Part shown: positions 13,552 to 47,670 of the stretch, piece after piece
Layout of the letters: the number at the start of each line of letters is the position of its first letter
How positions within the stretch are numbered: the stretch's first letter is position 1
Source: Macrostomum hystrix
Taxonomy: Eukaryota; Platyhelminthes; Macrostomidae
Assembly (NCBI GenBank): GCA_950097015.1
Contig: CATNEN010000005.1
Coordinates: 1-64,000, forward strand
Direction of reading: 5' to 3'
Length of the DNA stretch: 64,000 nt
Notes under the pieces: model-generated
The model's input: the letters and a program-made list of their open reading frames with translations, nothing else
Told to the model about the DNA's origin: nothing
The model's database searches: none
Made by a program: the position numbers and the translations under genes

Positions 13552-15990
13552 TATCAAAGTCTAAATTTCTATCGTCTGCTAAAGTACGGCCCATTTCAAT
13601 GAGCCATATATTTTAACAACGCAAAGGAAAGGGACCCTCTCTGCACTGCATGTGGAGAGAACTTAGATAAGACAATCTGAGCTGGGCCATGTACATTAAA
13701 CAAAAGGGAGGGGCTGGATAGCCCTCCTTCAAGCCACAGACACTCAGGCTGAGAGAACCCCCCTCGATTTTTATCGATCGGGCGGCACAGCCGTCCATTC
13801 CATCCCCGCAAGCGAAAGCGAAAGCCTTGGCCCCTATGTACATTCAAACCTCAATAGAAAGAAATCTCGTCCCCACAAACAAACACTGACAAATGCATGG
13901 AGGGCTGTAGCCTGTGTACTCTAAGTTAAGCTTCAACTAATGAAATTTCGGTTTCAATTTTCAGGTGATGCAAAAAAAGTTGATCGCAAAAAACAGGATG
14001 AACTTTCATTAATTACTGCTTACTTCATATTCATACTTCATCAGATAATTAAACTTTCCACGACTAAAGCACCATATTCATTTCAATGCTGGGCACACAA
14101 TTTATATGCGAATGCGAAACTTGTGTATCGCATATGCGATTACTTAACCATTTTAGCACAATTTTCACTCAAGGTTGCATTATTTGTGTGCATGAAAAAA
14201 TCACGTTTTATAAATGAAAATCAATACTATACATCTGAAATGTGATGCACAACCTTAAGTGACATGTCATTGTCTTGAAAACAAAATGCAGCTTCGAAAA
14301 TAAACTCGAAAATGCAGCTTCTCTTAAAAGTACTGCATCGTGTACTGACGCTCAATCAATGTTCACAGGCAGGCATGGATGCTGTCCTTTTGAAGAGGGC
14401 TCTAAATGCTATCAACGACACCAAACTTGATTCGAGAAATTGCACTTCTAAAATCTTATGAGTAATCTTATGAGAAATTGGCATAGGCCCCGGGTGTCAA
14501 AATTGCTGCAATGTGCCTTCCATTTCGAAAAATCTAATTTTGCAACACTAATGCAGCTGCTCATCGAATGCAGCACAGTATTGGGTACATTTCGACTCTG
14601 TACATAAAAAATTCGCAAGACCGTTTTTACATAATTTACCTTTAAAGGTTCGAAAAATTGCCTGATTTATTCAATTTCAACGAAAAAACACGTTTTCCAA
14701 CTGCAAATCAATTGATTTAGCATCTTGAATGTGACGCAGACTTTAAGTTGACAGATCATTCTCTTTCAAACATCCACATGCGTCTATTGACACCATTTTT
14801 AGCTCAATGCGACAAAGTGCACTATCGTAGAGGCAGAAATAGCAAACTCTTTCTCTCATACGTACACTGCACCTGTACAGGTACATATTTTAGTACAGAT
14901 GGCCAACTACTGAATGTGTGTACACGAGTCTAGTATCAAATGAAAGAGGGTCTTAAATGCAATTCAGCAACACTAAGCGCAACACCAACGGATGCAGCAA
15001 TCAAAAGTTATGACTGATCCCGTTTTGCATGTTTTAACCCCCCCCCAGGGGTCCAAATTTGGGGGCATCCACCTTCGGGGCAAGTAAATGCTTAGAAAAT
15101 TCAAAATATAAATTTTGTGCGCACATCTGTTGCGCTTATAGAAACTGAAGCCGCATTCAAATCGCACACCAAATACGTTCTGGCCATTCAGTTTTGTACC
15201 TCAAAAAATGACTAAAAAGACCAAAATCACGTTTTTGGGATTTAATTACCCACATCTTCGGTAAACAGCATCCAATCAGTCTGAAACCAACATTGTCGTA
15301 TAGGCGACACCCAAGAAAGTTGGTTGACATGTGTTGAAATGCAATTCAAGTCACATATCTGTGTCATATAGTCGTCCAAAACGCACCCTGTACTAAAAGT
15401 ACTTTAAAAGTGCACATTTTTTTCAATCACAAAAGTACACGGTCAAAAAATTTCTTCACCATCAAGTAGGCCCATGTGTTGGGGTTACGACCCAGCAAGT
15501 CAAAGGTTAAAAACATGCACATTTTTTCAACCTCTAAAACCCGTTTTTTGACCCTTTGACCCAGAAGATGGGTCAGCAAGAATAAATCCATATCAAATCA
15601 TTGTAGGCTTCTATAGCCCGCATCGACTGGATAGAGTCACTTGGCTACACCATAAAATGCTGAGAAAAGCGCCGAGAGACCAATTTTTGTCATGTCCAAA
15701 ATATCTTGTTTTTGGTTGCCATGGCAACGCTTTTCACTTCAGTACATAGACCTAAGTCTTTTACATGTTTTGCAAAAAACCGCATCCAAATCGGTTCAAC
15801 TGGGCAAAAGCGGCAATCGTTAAAAGTTTAAAAACGTGCTTTCCTATCCCGACACGTTGGTTACATCTTATCAAGATGAGATATAGACACTCATCCCAAC
15901 TAGCGAAAATATTGCACCGTGAAATAAGTAGATAAAAAGAGCAGCGCCATAATTGTAAACAGATGAGAATGAACTTTTTCCTAGAATCTT
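13552..15990. other. Gene-free AT-rich stretch with decayed repeats
   Basis: I see no convincing gene. Two segments, about 14230-14300 and about 14720-14785, are diverged direct repeats of each other (each has AATGTGA then TTAAGT, GACA and TCATT). This suggests an old transposon body, but I could not identify termini. Confidence 0.4.
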
Positions 15991-16493
15991 TCTATCAAAT
16001 TGTCTCGATCTGCTTCGTATGAAATGCATTTTTAGACATGTGATTGTGTAACTCAGATTCTAGGGGATATCCTGAGCTTTCTAGAGATATTATTGGGATT
16101 TGAAAACTCTCAGAATTGAACTCTAGCTGGACATTCTTGGGGAATTGGGATAGGCAGTCGATGTAAGATTCGTCGGGGTAGGGAAGTTTCGTCGCAAGCT
16201 TAGTATCAAGCAAGTAAATAGTTTTTGTGCCGGACGACTTGCGATCTGCGACTTTGACAGCCAGAGTACTGTGAAAGCACAACCCGGCGGGTGCAGCTTC
16301 GTTTGCTTCAGTGACTGTGGAATCCCACGGTCTTCGCGGACTGTCGCTGTAATAAGCGTTGAGCGTTGCAATAGAAACTTTGCTAGCCAAAATGAGGCAA
16401 ACCAGCTATCAGTGAAAATATGCTACCCATGCAAGATCCAGGATGTTGCGGCAGATCTCATCTAGCTCTTTTTTCAATTAAAGTCAGCAGATT

Positions 16494-16895
<402 letters not shown>

Positions 16896-16904
16896 GGATC
16901 AGAC

Positions 16905-17660
16905 GTCATCAGACATCAGACGGCGACACCTTGTCGAAAGGTCGGTTCGGTGGAACGCAGCGGCCGACCACAAGCAGCTGTTCCGCCAGCACAAAAAAGG
17001 GCAGATGTGGAGAGCGGACCGCCTGCTGCCGATCTGGATGGGCATTCGTGCCTTGTCCTGCCACTGAGTGGAGTGCTGCAAAGTTTAAACACTCCGGCGA
17101 CCCAACCAGGATGGTGCTGCCGGACATATTCTGCAGGGCCTTGCTGCGCTTGCACGACGAGTACATCCTGCCGTCGCTTGCTGCTCGCGGCATCCAGAGC
17201 TGCCGACCGGAGTCGCAGACGAGCACGGACGTATTCTAAGATGCCGCCTGGACGTATTCGGCGGCATCTATAGCTAGTCGGCAATGAGCCAGATGGTCAG
17301 TGCGGGCGGTCAGCGAGTCCTCGGCCGGCACTTCGTGGCCACGCACTGGCGTCGCACCGTCTGTGCCATTAGGCTCATGATGGAGCCGTAGCAGCTAAAT
17401 GTGTTCGCTAGAGCACATGGCACATCTGCTGCTGTCATCCTGTACAATTATGGTCACAATGTGCAGATGGCCACGGAAATGGGCGCTGTGATTCTCAGCC
17501 GCTACATTGTCCGTCGGTTTGCGGTGGTATCATCGACTGCTGCTGCCGAAGAGATGCCACCGATAATTAGGCCGCCGAGCCGACCCAGGGGCTCAGCAGC
17601 CTGCTGGCTTGCAGTGCGAGGCTCGTCAAGCTCGACCGCCATCCGAGCGACCCAGCTAGC
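16905..17660. other. GC-rich island, possible decayed coding sequence
   Basis: This stretch is distinctly more GC-rich than its surroundings and has protein-like reading on the plus strand in pieces, for example LPDIFCRALLRLHDEYILPS near 17115 and ILYNYGHNVQMATEMGAVIL near 17435, broken by stops and frame changes. The second piece faintly resembles the C-terminal NYGHGG motif region of D-amino-acid oxidases, but the match is too short to call. It could also be a low-copy transposon. I do not assign a function. Confidence 0.25.
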
Positions 17661-17674
17661 GGACGCAGTTCTAC

Positions 17675-17895
17675 ATCTGTCTTCCCCTCTCCCATCTGCC
17701 TTCCCCTGTCTCTTCCGTCTACCCCTCTCTTATCTGCCTCCCCTCTCCTATCTGACTTCCCCTTTCTCATCTGTCCTTCCCTCTCCCATCTGCCTCCCCT
17801 CCCCCATCCATGTCTTCCCCTGTCTCTCCCGTCTTCCCCTCTAATATCTGACTTCCCCTTCCCCACAGTCTTTCCCTCTCCCATCTGTCATTTTC
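17675..17895 (+). repeat. Degenerate pyrimidine-rich minisatellite
   Basis: Imperfect repeats of CTTCCCCTCTCCCATCTGC type, about 20-25 bp each. Open frames across it are repeat artefacts. Confidence 0.7.
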
Positions 17896-17899
17896 TCTC

Positions 17900-18600
17900 T
17901 TTTCTCGGCAGAATCGTGGACCTGAAGTTGGACTTGATGAGGCGGTGGCTAAGGTTCAGGAGAACAGGCATACAGCGGAACCGGCGGGTTGTGCTGGCTG
18001 TACGGGTGGGTTGTCAAGGCTTGTCGACCCGTAGCCCAGTAGGAGGCAATTTTTCTATTTTATCTGACACTTTTTATCTGAGGTAATGGGTCACAGCCAA
18101 TCAGAACAGTCTGCAGAGATTATTCAGGACGGCTCTTTTGATAGTTATAATTACTTGCAATAGATAAGACCTGTTGCACACATTCAAGGAAGAACCTTAA
18201 GTTGTAGCTCATCCTTGAATTCATGAGTTCTTGCTTAAAATATTATTTCTTCAGCTGTCATTTTTGCTTTTCTGACTTCAATACTGCCTCATGATTTCTG
18301 TCCTGAAGCCACGCCTTTTTCTCCCCCGTCTGATCTCTCCCAGGTCTCATTTCTCTTCCCCGTCTGATCTGGCTTCCACGAGCCACGAATTTAGATCGGT
18401 CTCCTTCAGATACTTGACGTGTATGCGGTATTCTGTAATCGGCTATCGGCTCGTGTTATATTTCCCAATTAAAAATTACAGTACAGCTCTGTGCTGCTCT
18501 GATTCGACAGATCAGTTCACCTGATGTCTAGCCAGGTGTGAAAAAATTTATGTTCATTTACATGTAGGTGATCGGATGCTGACCACCAACAGAACAAGCT
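17900..18600. other. No recognisable gene
   Basis: Unique sequence of mixed composition. I see no exon, RNA gene or complete mobile element. Confidence 0.4.
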
Positions 18601-18627
18601 TTCTTATTTTTCGATATGCTTATGCTA

Positions 18628-19285
18628 GTCAGCACTGAGGGAGTGACAGTTCTAGCACTGAGGGAGTGACAGTTCTAGCACTGAGGGAGTGACAGTTCTA
18701 GCACTGAGGGACAGTGACAGTTCTAGCACTGAGGGACAGTGACAGTTCTAGCACTGAGGGAGTGACAGTTCTAGCACTGAGGGAGTGACAGTTCTAGCAC
18801 TGAGGGAGTGACAGTTCTAGCACTGAGGGAGTGACAGTTCTAGCACTGAGGGAGTGACAGTTCTAGCACTGAGGGAGTGACAGTTCTAGCACTGAGGGAG
18901 TGACAGTTCTAGCACTGAGGGAGTGACAGTTCTAGCACTGAGGGACAGTGACAGTTCTAGCACTGAGGGAGTGACAGTTCTAGCACTGAGGGAGTGACAG
19001 TTCTAGCACTGAGGGAGTGACAGTTCTAGCACTGAGGGACAGTGACAGTTCTAGCACTGAGGGAGTGACAGTTCCAGCACTGAGGGAGTGACAGTTCTAG
19101 CACTGAGGGAGTGACAGTTCTAGCACTGAGGGACAGTGACAGTTCTAGCACTGAGGGAGTGACAGTTCTAGCACTGAGGGACAGTGACAGTTCTAGCACT
19201 GAGGGAGTGACAGTTCTAGCACTGAGGGAGTGACAGTTCTAGCACTGAGGGAGTGACAGTTCTAGCACTGAGGGAGTGACAGTTG
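18628..19285 (+). repeat. 23/25-bp minisatellite
   Basis: About 28 units of CTAGCACTGAGGGAGTGACA followed by GTT (23 bp), with a 25-bp variant containing GGGACAGTGACAG. It lies beyond the putative SERCA 3' end. Confidence 0.95.
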
Positions 19286-19603
19286 CACTTCTGTAGAAAT
19301 AAATAATTAAAACAGGCGAAAGCAGTATGATAAATTTATGTATCATGATGATTGCCGATTGGTGTTTTATTATTATTAAAAGTGTAATCAATGATATTAT
19401 TTAAAAAGGCACTTTCATAGAGCACTGCTTTTTTCAGCCAAGGGTAAAAATAAAACTGAACAAAAAACCGAAAAAACATAAAACGTGACGTACTACAAAT
19501 TTATTTTACTGGTCAAAAAAAGCTTCCTTGAAAATTGCCGGATAATCGGTTAAAAAATAACAAACGATTTGGTTAAGAACTTAGGACTCAATTTCAAAGT
19601 GCG

Positions 19604-19755
19604 TTTATTGCAAATTGATATGCACTTGATAGTTGTTGAGAATGTGTCTAGTAAAATATCTATAGATCATCTTTTCAGTAGCATGCAGACGGACTAGACA
19701 ATACAGACAAATACAAGCCACACACACTATTATATGTATTGTTATTTGAATATTG
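19604..19755 (-). CDS. Putative alternative last exon and 3' UTR of SERCA (speculative)
   Basis: On the minus strand a pyrimidine-rich tract ends in CTTAG at 19756-19760. If the GTGAGTGTG donor after SERCA exon 10 is joined here, the frame closes as GCA ATA TTC AAA TAA, so the pump would end ...RRFTD-AIFK. The length and the phase match resemble vertebrate SERCA2a, where a short AILE tail is spliced on. AATAAA occurs at 19604-19609. Phase and signals are seen in the sequence; use of the exon is inference. The alternative is read-through of exon 10. Confidence 0.3.
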
Positions 19756-19849
19756 CTAAGTGGATAAAATGAACAGCAACAGTTTGGTTTGAGCAAATTT
19801 AGATTTGTTATCCAGAAGCAACAAATAGCGGTGTTTTGTCTATGCGGTA

Positions 19850-19925
19850 AGCCGTACAGCTGTTCAGTCCATGGACAGGAGGGACTCTGTATCCACCCGA
19901 TTTTCTACTTGGGCTAATGCTTATG
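19850..19925 (-). mobile_element. SINE-B tail fragment
   Basis: It contains TACAGCTGTTCAGTCCATGG, also found in the SINE at 42293-42535 and in the fragment at 61553-61640. It lacks the tRNA-like head. Confidence 0.5.
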
Positions 19926-20654
19926 AGGTGAGCAATATAACTCCTTCCCTACAGCCGAATTTCTATCCACAGGGCTAGATAAAAATGGGATTTACAACAA
20001 AGCTGATCCCAAAGAATGGGGAGATTTTGTGAGAAAAATATATCCAAAGTATTTATATAAAGTAGTAGCTATTAAAAAGTACTAAATATTCGCAAAATGC
20101 TATCAATCTAATTGCCAACCAACCCTTAATAGATCAGGAGTTGCAATAAGAATCTAACTGTAACGACTAATTGTAAAACCAAAGAAAAACAAACACACGC
20201 ATTTAAACGTAGGTTAAAAAACTAAGTTAAAAAACAGTAAGAAGATTACACAGGAAATAATAAATGAACTGCAAAAATTTAAGTCTATATGATTTCAGGT
20301 CAAATAAAGCAACTAACTGTTAGTTTCATTGTTTAACTTCGTTGATATTAGAAATCATTTTAGCGTAGATAAAGGGAGCTGGTGGAGGTGGTTTGAAGCG
20401 CTCAATTTAATTACTAGTTTAAGGTGGTAAAATAACAATAAAATGACGATAACGATTTTAATATTTCAAAGCGGTTCTCAAATATTTATTTTTCGAAAAA
20501 ATACTAATTGAAAAGATTTTGTGATGTATAAAATCTTGCATTTTTCTACTAATTGCATACTAAAGTGCGGTTTGTCCAGAGAAATCTTCACCAAGCAAAT
20601 CAATCGAGATCCTTTGGTAGTTGGCCAACTAAAATGTTAGGAGGACACAATATA

Positions 20655-21265
20655 TTAAAATATACTGTTAGACAGACAATCGTTCCTGTTGGACAGACAA
20701 TCGTTACAGTTCGACAGACACTCGCGACTGTTAGACAAACGTTACAGTTAGACAGACAATCGTTACTATTAGAAAGACAATCGTTACTGTTAGACAGACA
20801 ATCGTTAAAGTTAAACAGACACTCGTTACTATTTTACAGGCAATCGTTACTGTTGGACAGACAATCGTTACAGTTCGACAGACACTCGCGACTGTTAGAC
20901 AAACGTTACAGTTCGACAGACACTCGCGACTGTTAGACAAACGTTACAGTTCGACAGACACTCGCGACTGTTAGACAAACGTTACAGTTCGACAGACACT
21001 CGCGACTGTTAGACAAACGTTACAGTTCGACAGACACTCGCGACTGTTAGACAAACGTTACAGTTCGACAGACACTCGCGACTGTTAGACAATCGTTACA
21101 GTTCGACAGACACTCGCGACTGTTAGACAAACGTTACAGCTAGACAGACAATCGTTACTGTTAGACAGACAATCGTTAGTGCTAGACAGACACTCGTTAC
21201 TCTTAGACAGACAATCGTGACAGTTTTACAGACAACCGTGACAGTTTTACAGATAATTGTAACAG
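20655..21265 (+). repeat. About 20-bp minisatellite with a 38-bp dimer block
   Basis: The base unit is GTTAGACAGACAATCGTTAC. In the middle a homogenised two-unit (38-bp) form containing TTCGACAGACACTCGCGAC is repeated. It lies in the putative last intron of SERCA. Confidence 0.9.
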
Positions 21266-21593
21266 TTTAGGGACAAAAAATTGCTAGATAATTCAGACGA
21301 TTCTCAAATAATTCAGACACACATATTCAGAAAATGAAGTGGCATTGTAAGCGATCACATGCGATGCTCAAATAGGAGTAAATAAGGCGGGAAAGTCAAG
21401 AGAAGATTGAGCACGTCTTTAAGGGCGTGGTCGGGTTGCGAGTAACGCGAAGTAGGATGGGATCATCAAAAAGGAACAAAATAACAGGGATCAAGACGGA
21501 GTCAAGAGGCGTAAGTATATGAATATTATTATGCTATGCCTAGCCGTTAGAAATGCTCTATACATAAAAACATATGAATTTACCAATACACTG

Positions 21594-22040
21594 ACTCTAA
21601 TTAGTCAGGTTTTAGGACCCATAAAACCTCAGGTGAGAGATATTTAGGAGCCGTAAAACAGCTCACTCACTCTAATTAGTCAGGTGAGAGATATTTAGGA
21701 GCCGTAAAACCGCTCACTCACTCTAATTAGTCAGGTGAGAGATATTTAGGAGCCGTAAAACCGCTCACTCACTCTAGTTAGTCAGGTGAGAGATATTTAG
21801 GAGCCGTAAAACCGCTTACTTACTCTAATTAGTCAGGTGAGAGATATTTAGGACCCTTAAAACCTCTCACTTACTCTAATTAGTCAGGTGAGAGATATTT
21901 AGGACCCTTAAAACCTCTCACTTACTCTAATTAGTCAGGTGAGAGATATTTAGGTGCCGTAAAACCCCTCACTTACTCTAATTAGTCAGGTGAGAGATAT
22001 TTAGGAGCCGTAAAACCGCTCACTTCCTCTAATAAGTGAT
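21594..22040 (-). repeat. 51-bp minisatellite carrying a 5' splice-site motif in each unit
   Basis: The period is 51 bp. In the SERCA sense direction each full unit contains CTAATTAGAGTGAGTGAG or AGAGTAAGTGAGAG, a good match to the 5' splice-site consensus (GTRAGT). About seven copies lie 90-540 nt downstream of SERCA exon 10, next to a possible alternative donor. Confidence 0.9.
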
Positions 22041-22086
22041 ATTTTGAAGAAAAACGGCTTTAGTTTTTAACTAGCAGCACATAATG

Positions 22087-42724
<20,638 letters not shown>

Positions 42725-42804
42725 TGTTATCTATTTGTCTCTGTTTTTCTCTAACAAAAAACTGCTTTTGGTCAATCAGGGGACAGGTTTGAGCTTGCCC
42801 CGGC
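42725..42804 (-). promoter_or_regulatory. SERCA 5' leader with strong 3' splice site
   Basis: In the sense direction GTTGTTGCTTTGCAG ends at 42805, leaving an 80-nt leader before the ATG. This could be the acceptor of a 5' UTR intron or a spliced-leader trans-splice acceptor. The sequence alone cannot decide. Confidence 0.5.
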
Positions 42805-42849
42805 CTGCAAAGCAACAACAAAAAAGCTTGAATGTAATCTTCAGTCTGT

Positions 42850-43540
42850 AAACTTGAATGTTCTACTAAATTATCTTTAGCTATCTAGCGCGAGTCAGTC
42901 ACGAAACTCGAGGCCATTTTATAATAAAAGAAACTACTTTAACAGATCCCAACTGTTCTTCCCCCCATAACAACCCCAACCTCCTATCGGTGGCACATTC
43001 AACTGCCATTGGTTGGCGACACAAAAGGGCTTACAGAGTCGATCGATTCAGGTACGAGTTTAGAATATTTTTGTGGGAGAGAGGGAGAGAAAAGGCAGCA
43101 GAAGGGAACGAGGGGGGGGGAGGAGAAAAGAGGTGGAATGGAAATTTCCGGCAAAGAAGTCCTTAGGAACACAAGATAGAAGTCCGAGTGGATATTGGGA
43201 CATTGGGGCGACGGTGGAGGGAGGTTGGGTCGAGTCACGAAAGGTCAATGGAAAGAGAGACACGGATTTTTCCCCGGCAGCATCTGAAACGAGTGGGTCA
43301 GAAAGATGCCACTACTTAGAAATACACGTTCCTGCACCGACTAAATTCATAACGAAATTCATTAGGTACTTAGCTTGTTGATAGCACAGCAATAATCCAT
43401 TACTGCCTATAAAAAGCTAAAAAATACATGGCCTATTTATATCGTTTCTAAAAACATCCTCGAACAATGCGAAACAAAGCAAAATGAGAAGTTTCTGTAG
43501 ACTACATTTGTGCTTTAGATAGCGATAAACCCTTGATAAC
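42850..43540. other. Upstream flank of SERCA, no gene seen
   Basis: Candidate promoter-proximal region with no recognised exon. A purine-rich stretch at 43070-43140 gives open frames I do not trust. Confidence 0.35.
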
Positions 43541-43554
43541 CTTTGATACTTTCA

Positions 43555-43925
43555 GGAACTGGGTGTCAGATGACCTCTGATTCTCTCAGGAACTGGGTGT
43601 CAGATGACCTCTGATTCTCTCAGGAACTGGGTGTCAGATGACCTCTGATTCTCTCAGGAACTGGGTGTCAGATGACCTCTGATTCTCTCAGAAACTGGGT
43701 GTCAGATGACCTCTGATTCTCTCAGGAACTGGGTGTCATATGACCTCAGATTCTCTCAGGAACTGGGTGTCAGATGACCTCTGATTCTCTCAGGAACTGG
43801 GTGTCAGATGACCTCTGATTCTCTCAGAAACTGGGTGTCAGATGACCTCTGATTCTCTCAGAAACTGGGTGTCAGGTGACCTCTGACTCTCAGAGACTGG
43901 GTGTCAGGTGACCTCTGATACCTTT
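43555..43925 (+). repeat. 34-bp minisatellite
   Basis: About 11 units containing GAACTGGGTGTCAGATGACC and TCTGATTCTCTCAG, 0.8-1.2 kb upstream of the SERCA start codon. Confidence 0.93.
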
Positions 43926-43929
43926 GGGA

Positions 43930-46900
43930 TCGATATACGCATCATTCTGAAACTCTAAGCAAGATCATCCGAGTACTAGGTTATTCGAGGTTCGCATTAG
44001 TCTACTGCTAGTAGAGTGTTAAGCAAACAGAAAATCAAAGCCAAAACTCTTTTATTTTCTCAGCATATAAAATGCAAAAAACTAAATTTGGATGTGTGGA
44101 CTTAATGTACGGCTTAAACAAATTTTATTTTATTTTAAAACAGACAAACAAGAAAACAAACAACAAAACGAAAAATGAGAAGTAAAGGAAACAAGCCAGC
44201 TAGACCAAGGTGAGACGACTCACATCTCATTAGAAACATATGTCGCCGTATTGTTGTTTTAATTAAAAAACTGCATAAACAGACGACAAGCGAGCAGACG
44301 ACTTTTGTTGCAAATGGATCACAAAGCACAGAACTGATGCATTTTCGCTGAATAAATGATGAATAAATGGGTTACTTTTATTGAGACATGGTTGGAGCTG
44401 AAGAACCGAATATATTTAACTGATGAAAAAAAAAAGAGAAGACAAATGATTCTAATTATTCGTATTTTTTTTCAGATTCGTTCCTTCGCAAAATAGCTGT
44501 CATCTTTATTTAGATGTTGAATGAATGAATTTAACGAAATGAATGAATGAATTTCCCAACACATGTTTTGGTCCTTTCGATTTTTAGGGAAATCAAAAAT
44601 ACAACAATAAAACGGTGAGCTTATAATATATAATAGTAAGTAAAAATATATTGCCGCGTTGATAACAAGTTAAACTAATAAAAAAACTACTTATCGGACG
44701 CTTTTACCAACAATACTACTTAATAACCAATCAACAAATCACTCAGTAGCTTAAATTCATCTTTATAAAAGGCAGCAGAAAAAAAACACTTTCCCCCATT
44801 TTTTTCATTTCCCGTACGATAAGGCCAATCCGACACACTGGATATGTTCTGATTTGCCATATCGCAAAAACTGTAGCAAGCAATGGCCGAGCATAGTAGG
44901 AAGAAACAAAAATAGTTTAACAAAAAACATTAGTTGCGCTCAGCTTTTTTACACAAGAAAGAACGTTGGGCGGTGAGACTTCGCCTTTGCCCCCGCGGTG
45001 GCAAGTGCATGGGTGCGTTGCATTCGTTTCAAAGCCATTAAGTTGACTATCTGATTGCTTCTTAATAGAAGACTACAAACGGCCAATAGGCAAATCGGAG
45101 AATGCAAACGGAACAGAGAAACAAATGAGATCAGGACAGAATATTTTTGATAAGCTAATACGTTTTTATAAAACAGCAGCATAAAGGGACAGACGGACAT
45201 ATCAATGAGCTTGGCTCGCAATGCATAGAAAATATAACATAATAAATACGATGACAGTAATTAGCTATGAACTATGGCCTATTTAGTTAATAGCTACGCA
45301 ACAGTCAAAACGCTGACATTGTACACACGCATAACAATTTTATTTGATGACTCTTTTTGAATCCAGCCTTAAAATTAATTAACTTTCATCAACTTAATCG
45401 TTTTGTGAAATTTGCTCTACTTTAAGTAGTCCGTTAAGATAACATTGTGGCTCAATAAAAGCCTTTTTAAATGATTAAGGGTAAGACTAAAATTTAACTT
45501 AAATGTATTCGAATCTAAAATTATCACCAGCTAAACCTAAGTAGAACGAGTTTATAAGTTAAATATTGATGTCATTAAAAGCTGGACTTTTCAATCGTTG
45601 AAGATTTCGAAAATTGGTATAATTATCTTTTTTACTTCCCAATTGCACACTGCACAAACAGATAAAATAACAGAAGAGAAAATTGCACAGCTGCAGGAAA
45701 CCAAGACATTTGTGAACAAACTGCTAGTAGAATTTGAATGAAATAAGCAATAAAAATTAGACAAACTTGACACATGAGACTCAACAGAAGCAAGCAATAA
45801 TGCAGAGATTTGCATTCACTATTCTCATATAAAGCATTTGATGGAGATTACCTTTTTGGTGATAAAAAGCCGACACAAATATTTTTAGTGTACAAACCAA
45901 AATCATGACATGTCTAAACATGTTTGGTGTACATTTTTAACTAATTAAAGAAAAATCATGTTTATCTCGACTTCCACTTCCTGTCTTGAACAAGAATTGT
46001 TAAAATGAACTAACAGAAGACAGTCATTTCTTTAACTGTTGAATTAAATCTAGGTAATATTTAAAGGTCCAGAATTGAGGCTAATTTCAAAAATTAACAA
46101 CAAAGTTAAAATAAATGAGTGGAAATTTTAGGAATGATAACTACCAAATAGGGTGTGATTTAATAATTCACATATGTTAAAAACCTAAAATGTGTGCAAC
46201 AGTTTACCTAGGAGAAATGTTCTTTAGCTAGGAATCCTAGGATACAACAAGAATGCAACACAACCATTCACTGTTGCATGACACAGCTAGCCAAATTAAG
46301 GGCCACAAATACATAACAAGAGTACACAATACAATACAAGCACTTGCTTACTAAATAATTAATTTAGTCAATGTTTACAGCTTAAGGGGCCAAGAATGGC
46401 ACTTGATTTGGCCTGGCACATGATGAGCAGCTTTTTTACAGCTCACAATGCTGTTTAACCCATTTAGACAACCTGCTTTACCAGTGCTAGTTTATCTGCA
46501 AATGAAAAAGGTGCCAGCCAATAAAATAAGCAAAGAAATGTTTTCATACTCTGAAAAGCTCAAACTAAAGATGAATAAATATTGAAAAAAATTGCCTAAT
46601 CAAAAACTGTATCAATGCAATCCCCCCTTTGTAATTTAATATATATATTATGAAAGGTATACTTGAATATATTATATGTTGAAGTCATTATTTATTTTTA
46701 CTGAATTAAAATTAAACTTGTTCTGTAAAATTAAAACATATCAGTTAAATGACAGTGTGGCAATGGTGAATGATAGGATTTAAGTTGCAGGTTATATCAT
46801 ATAGTCAGACTTGTATTAGACAAAAGCAAATAAATAAGATATACAAAAAAACTAGTCATAATATGATATATTTTCATGGTATATACTTTACTTATCCACA

Positions 46901-47670
46901 TACTTTCTTAATATAAAAACTTCCTGTATTAACAGTTTCTATCATAAATTCAATATTTTACCATGGGCATAGAAATATTATTATATATTATGAGTACTTC
47001 ATAAAGTACTAGATGTAAACTGAATAAGGAATACAGCACTTTAATATGAGTTTAAGTTAATACAGTATATTTTGAGCTTGAAATCAGATTTCATGTTATT
47101 ATATACTATCTATAAAGGAATAATATCTCAAAACTAAGGGCTATTAGCTTGAGGCAGAATGAATAAACATTAACTCTGAGAGACATATGGCTAAATTATT
47201 TCAATATATATTACAAATAGAAAATACACTTTCTGGCTCTTTCTCCGGCTCTCTAACGCAACACCTATCCAATGTACAGCACACCCACCCCAATAGGCAC
47301 ACAGAGATCGTGAGTACTAATTGTACACTGCCAATAGCAATAGGTTGGTCTGCAGGCACCTTAAATTCTTACACTGTCTATAAATTATTTCCTATATTTT
47401 GTTTGAGGACTTAAAACAATACAAAAAGTACTTATGTTGTTTACATAAAGCTACATGCTGAAAATACAGAGCATAGTAAAAAAACAAAAGCATTGTTAGG
47501 CTTATGTCAATACACATTGAAATTAAACTTTATTTTATAATAGGTTACTGATATATTTATTTAGGTTTGTTGTTCATTAAAAACACAACAAAAGCAAGAA
47601 AGAAATAAATATATTAAAATATAAAATAATATTTAAATTTGTACTAATGTACTATAATAAGATATTATAA
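43930..47670. other. AT-rich intergenic sequence, no gene seen
   Basis: Short open frames occur but none has a recognisable motif, consistent composition or splice context. Confidence 0.45.

Noticed and set aside
13596-13847. Small minus-strand open frames after the Helitron
   Set aside because: No motif, no start context and two overlapping frames of equal quality; not supported as a gene.
43073-43381. Plus-strand open frame upstream of SERCA
   Set aside because: Driven by a purine-rich stretch; no homology or splice context recognised.
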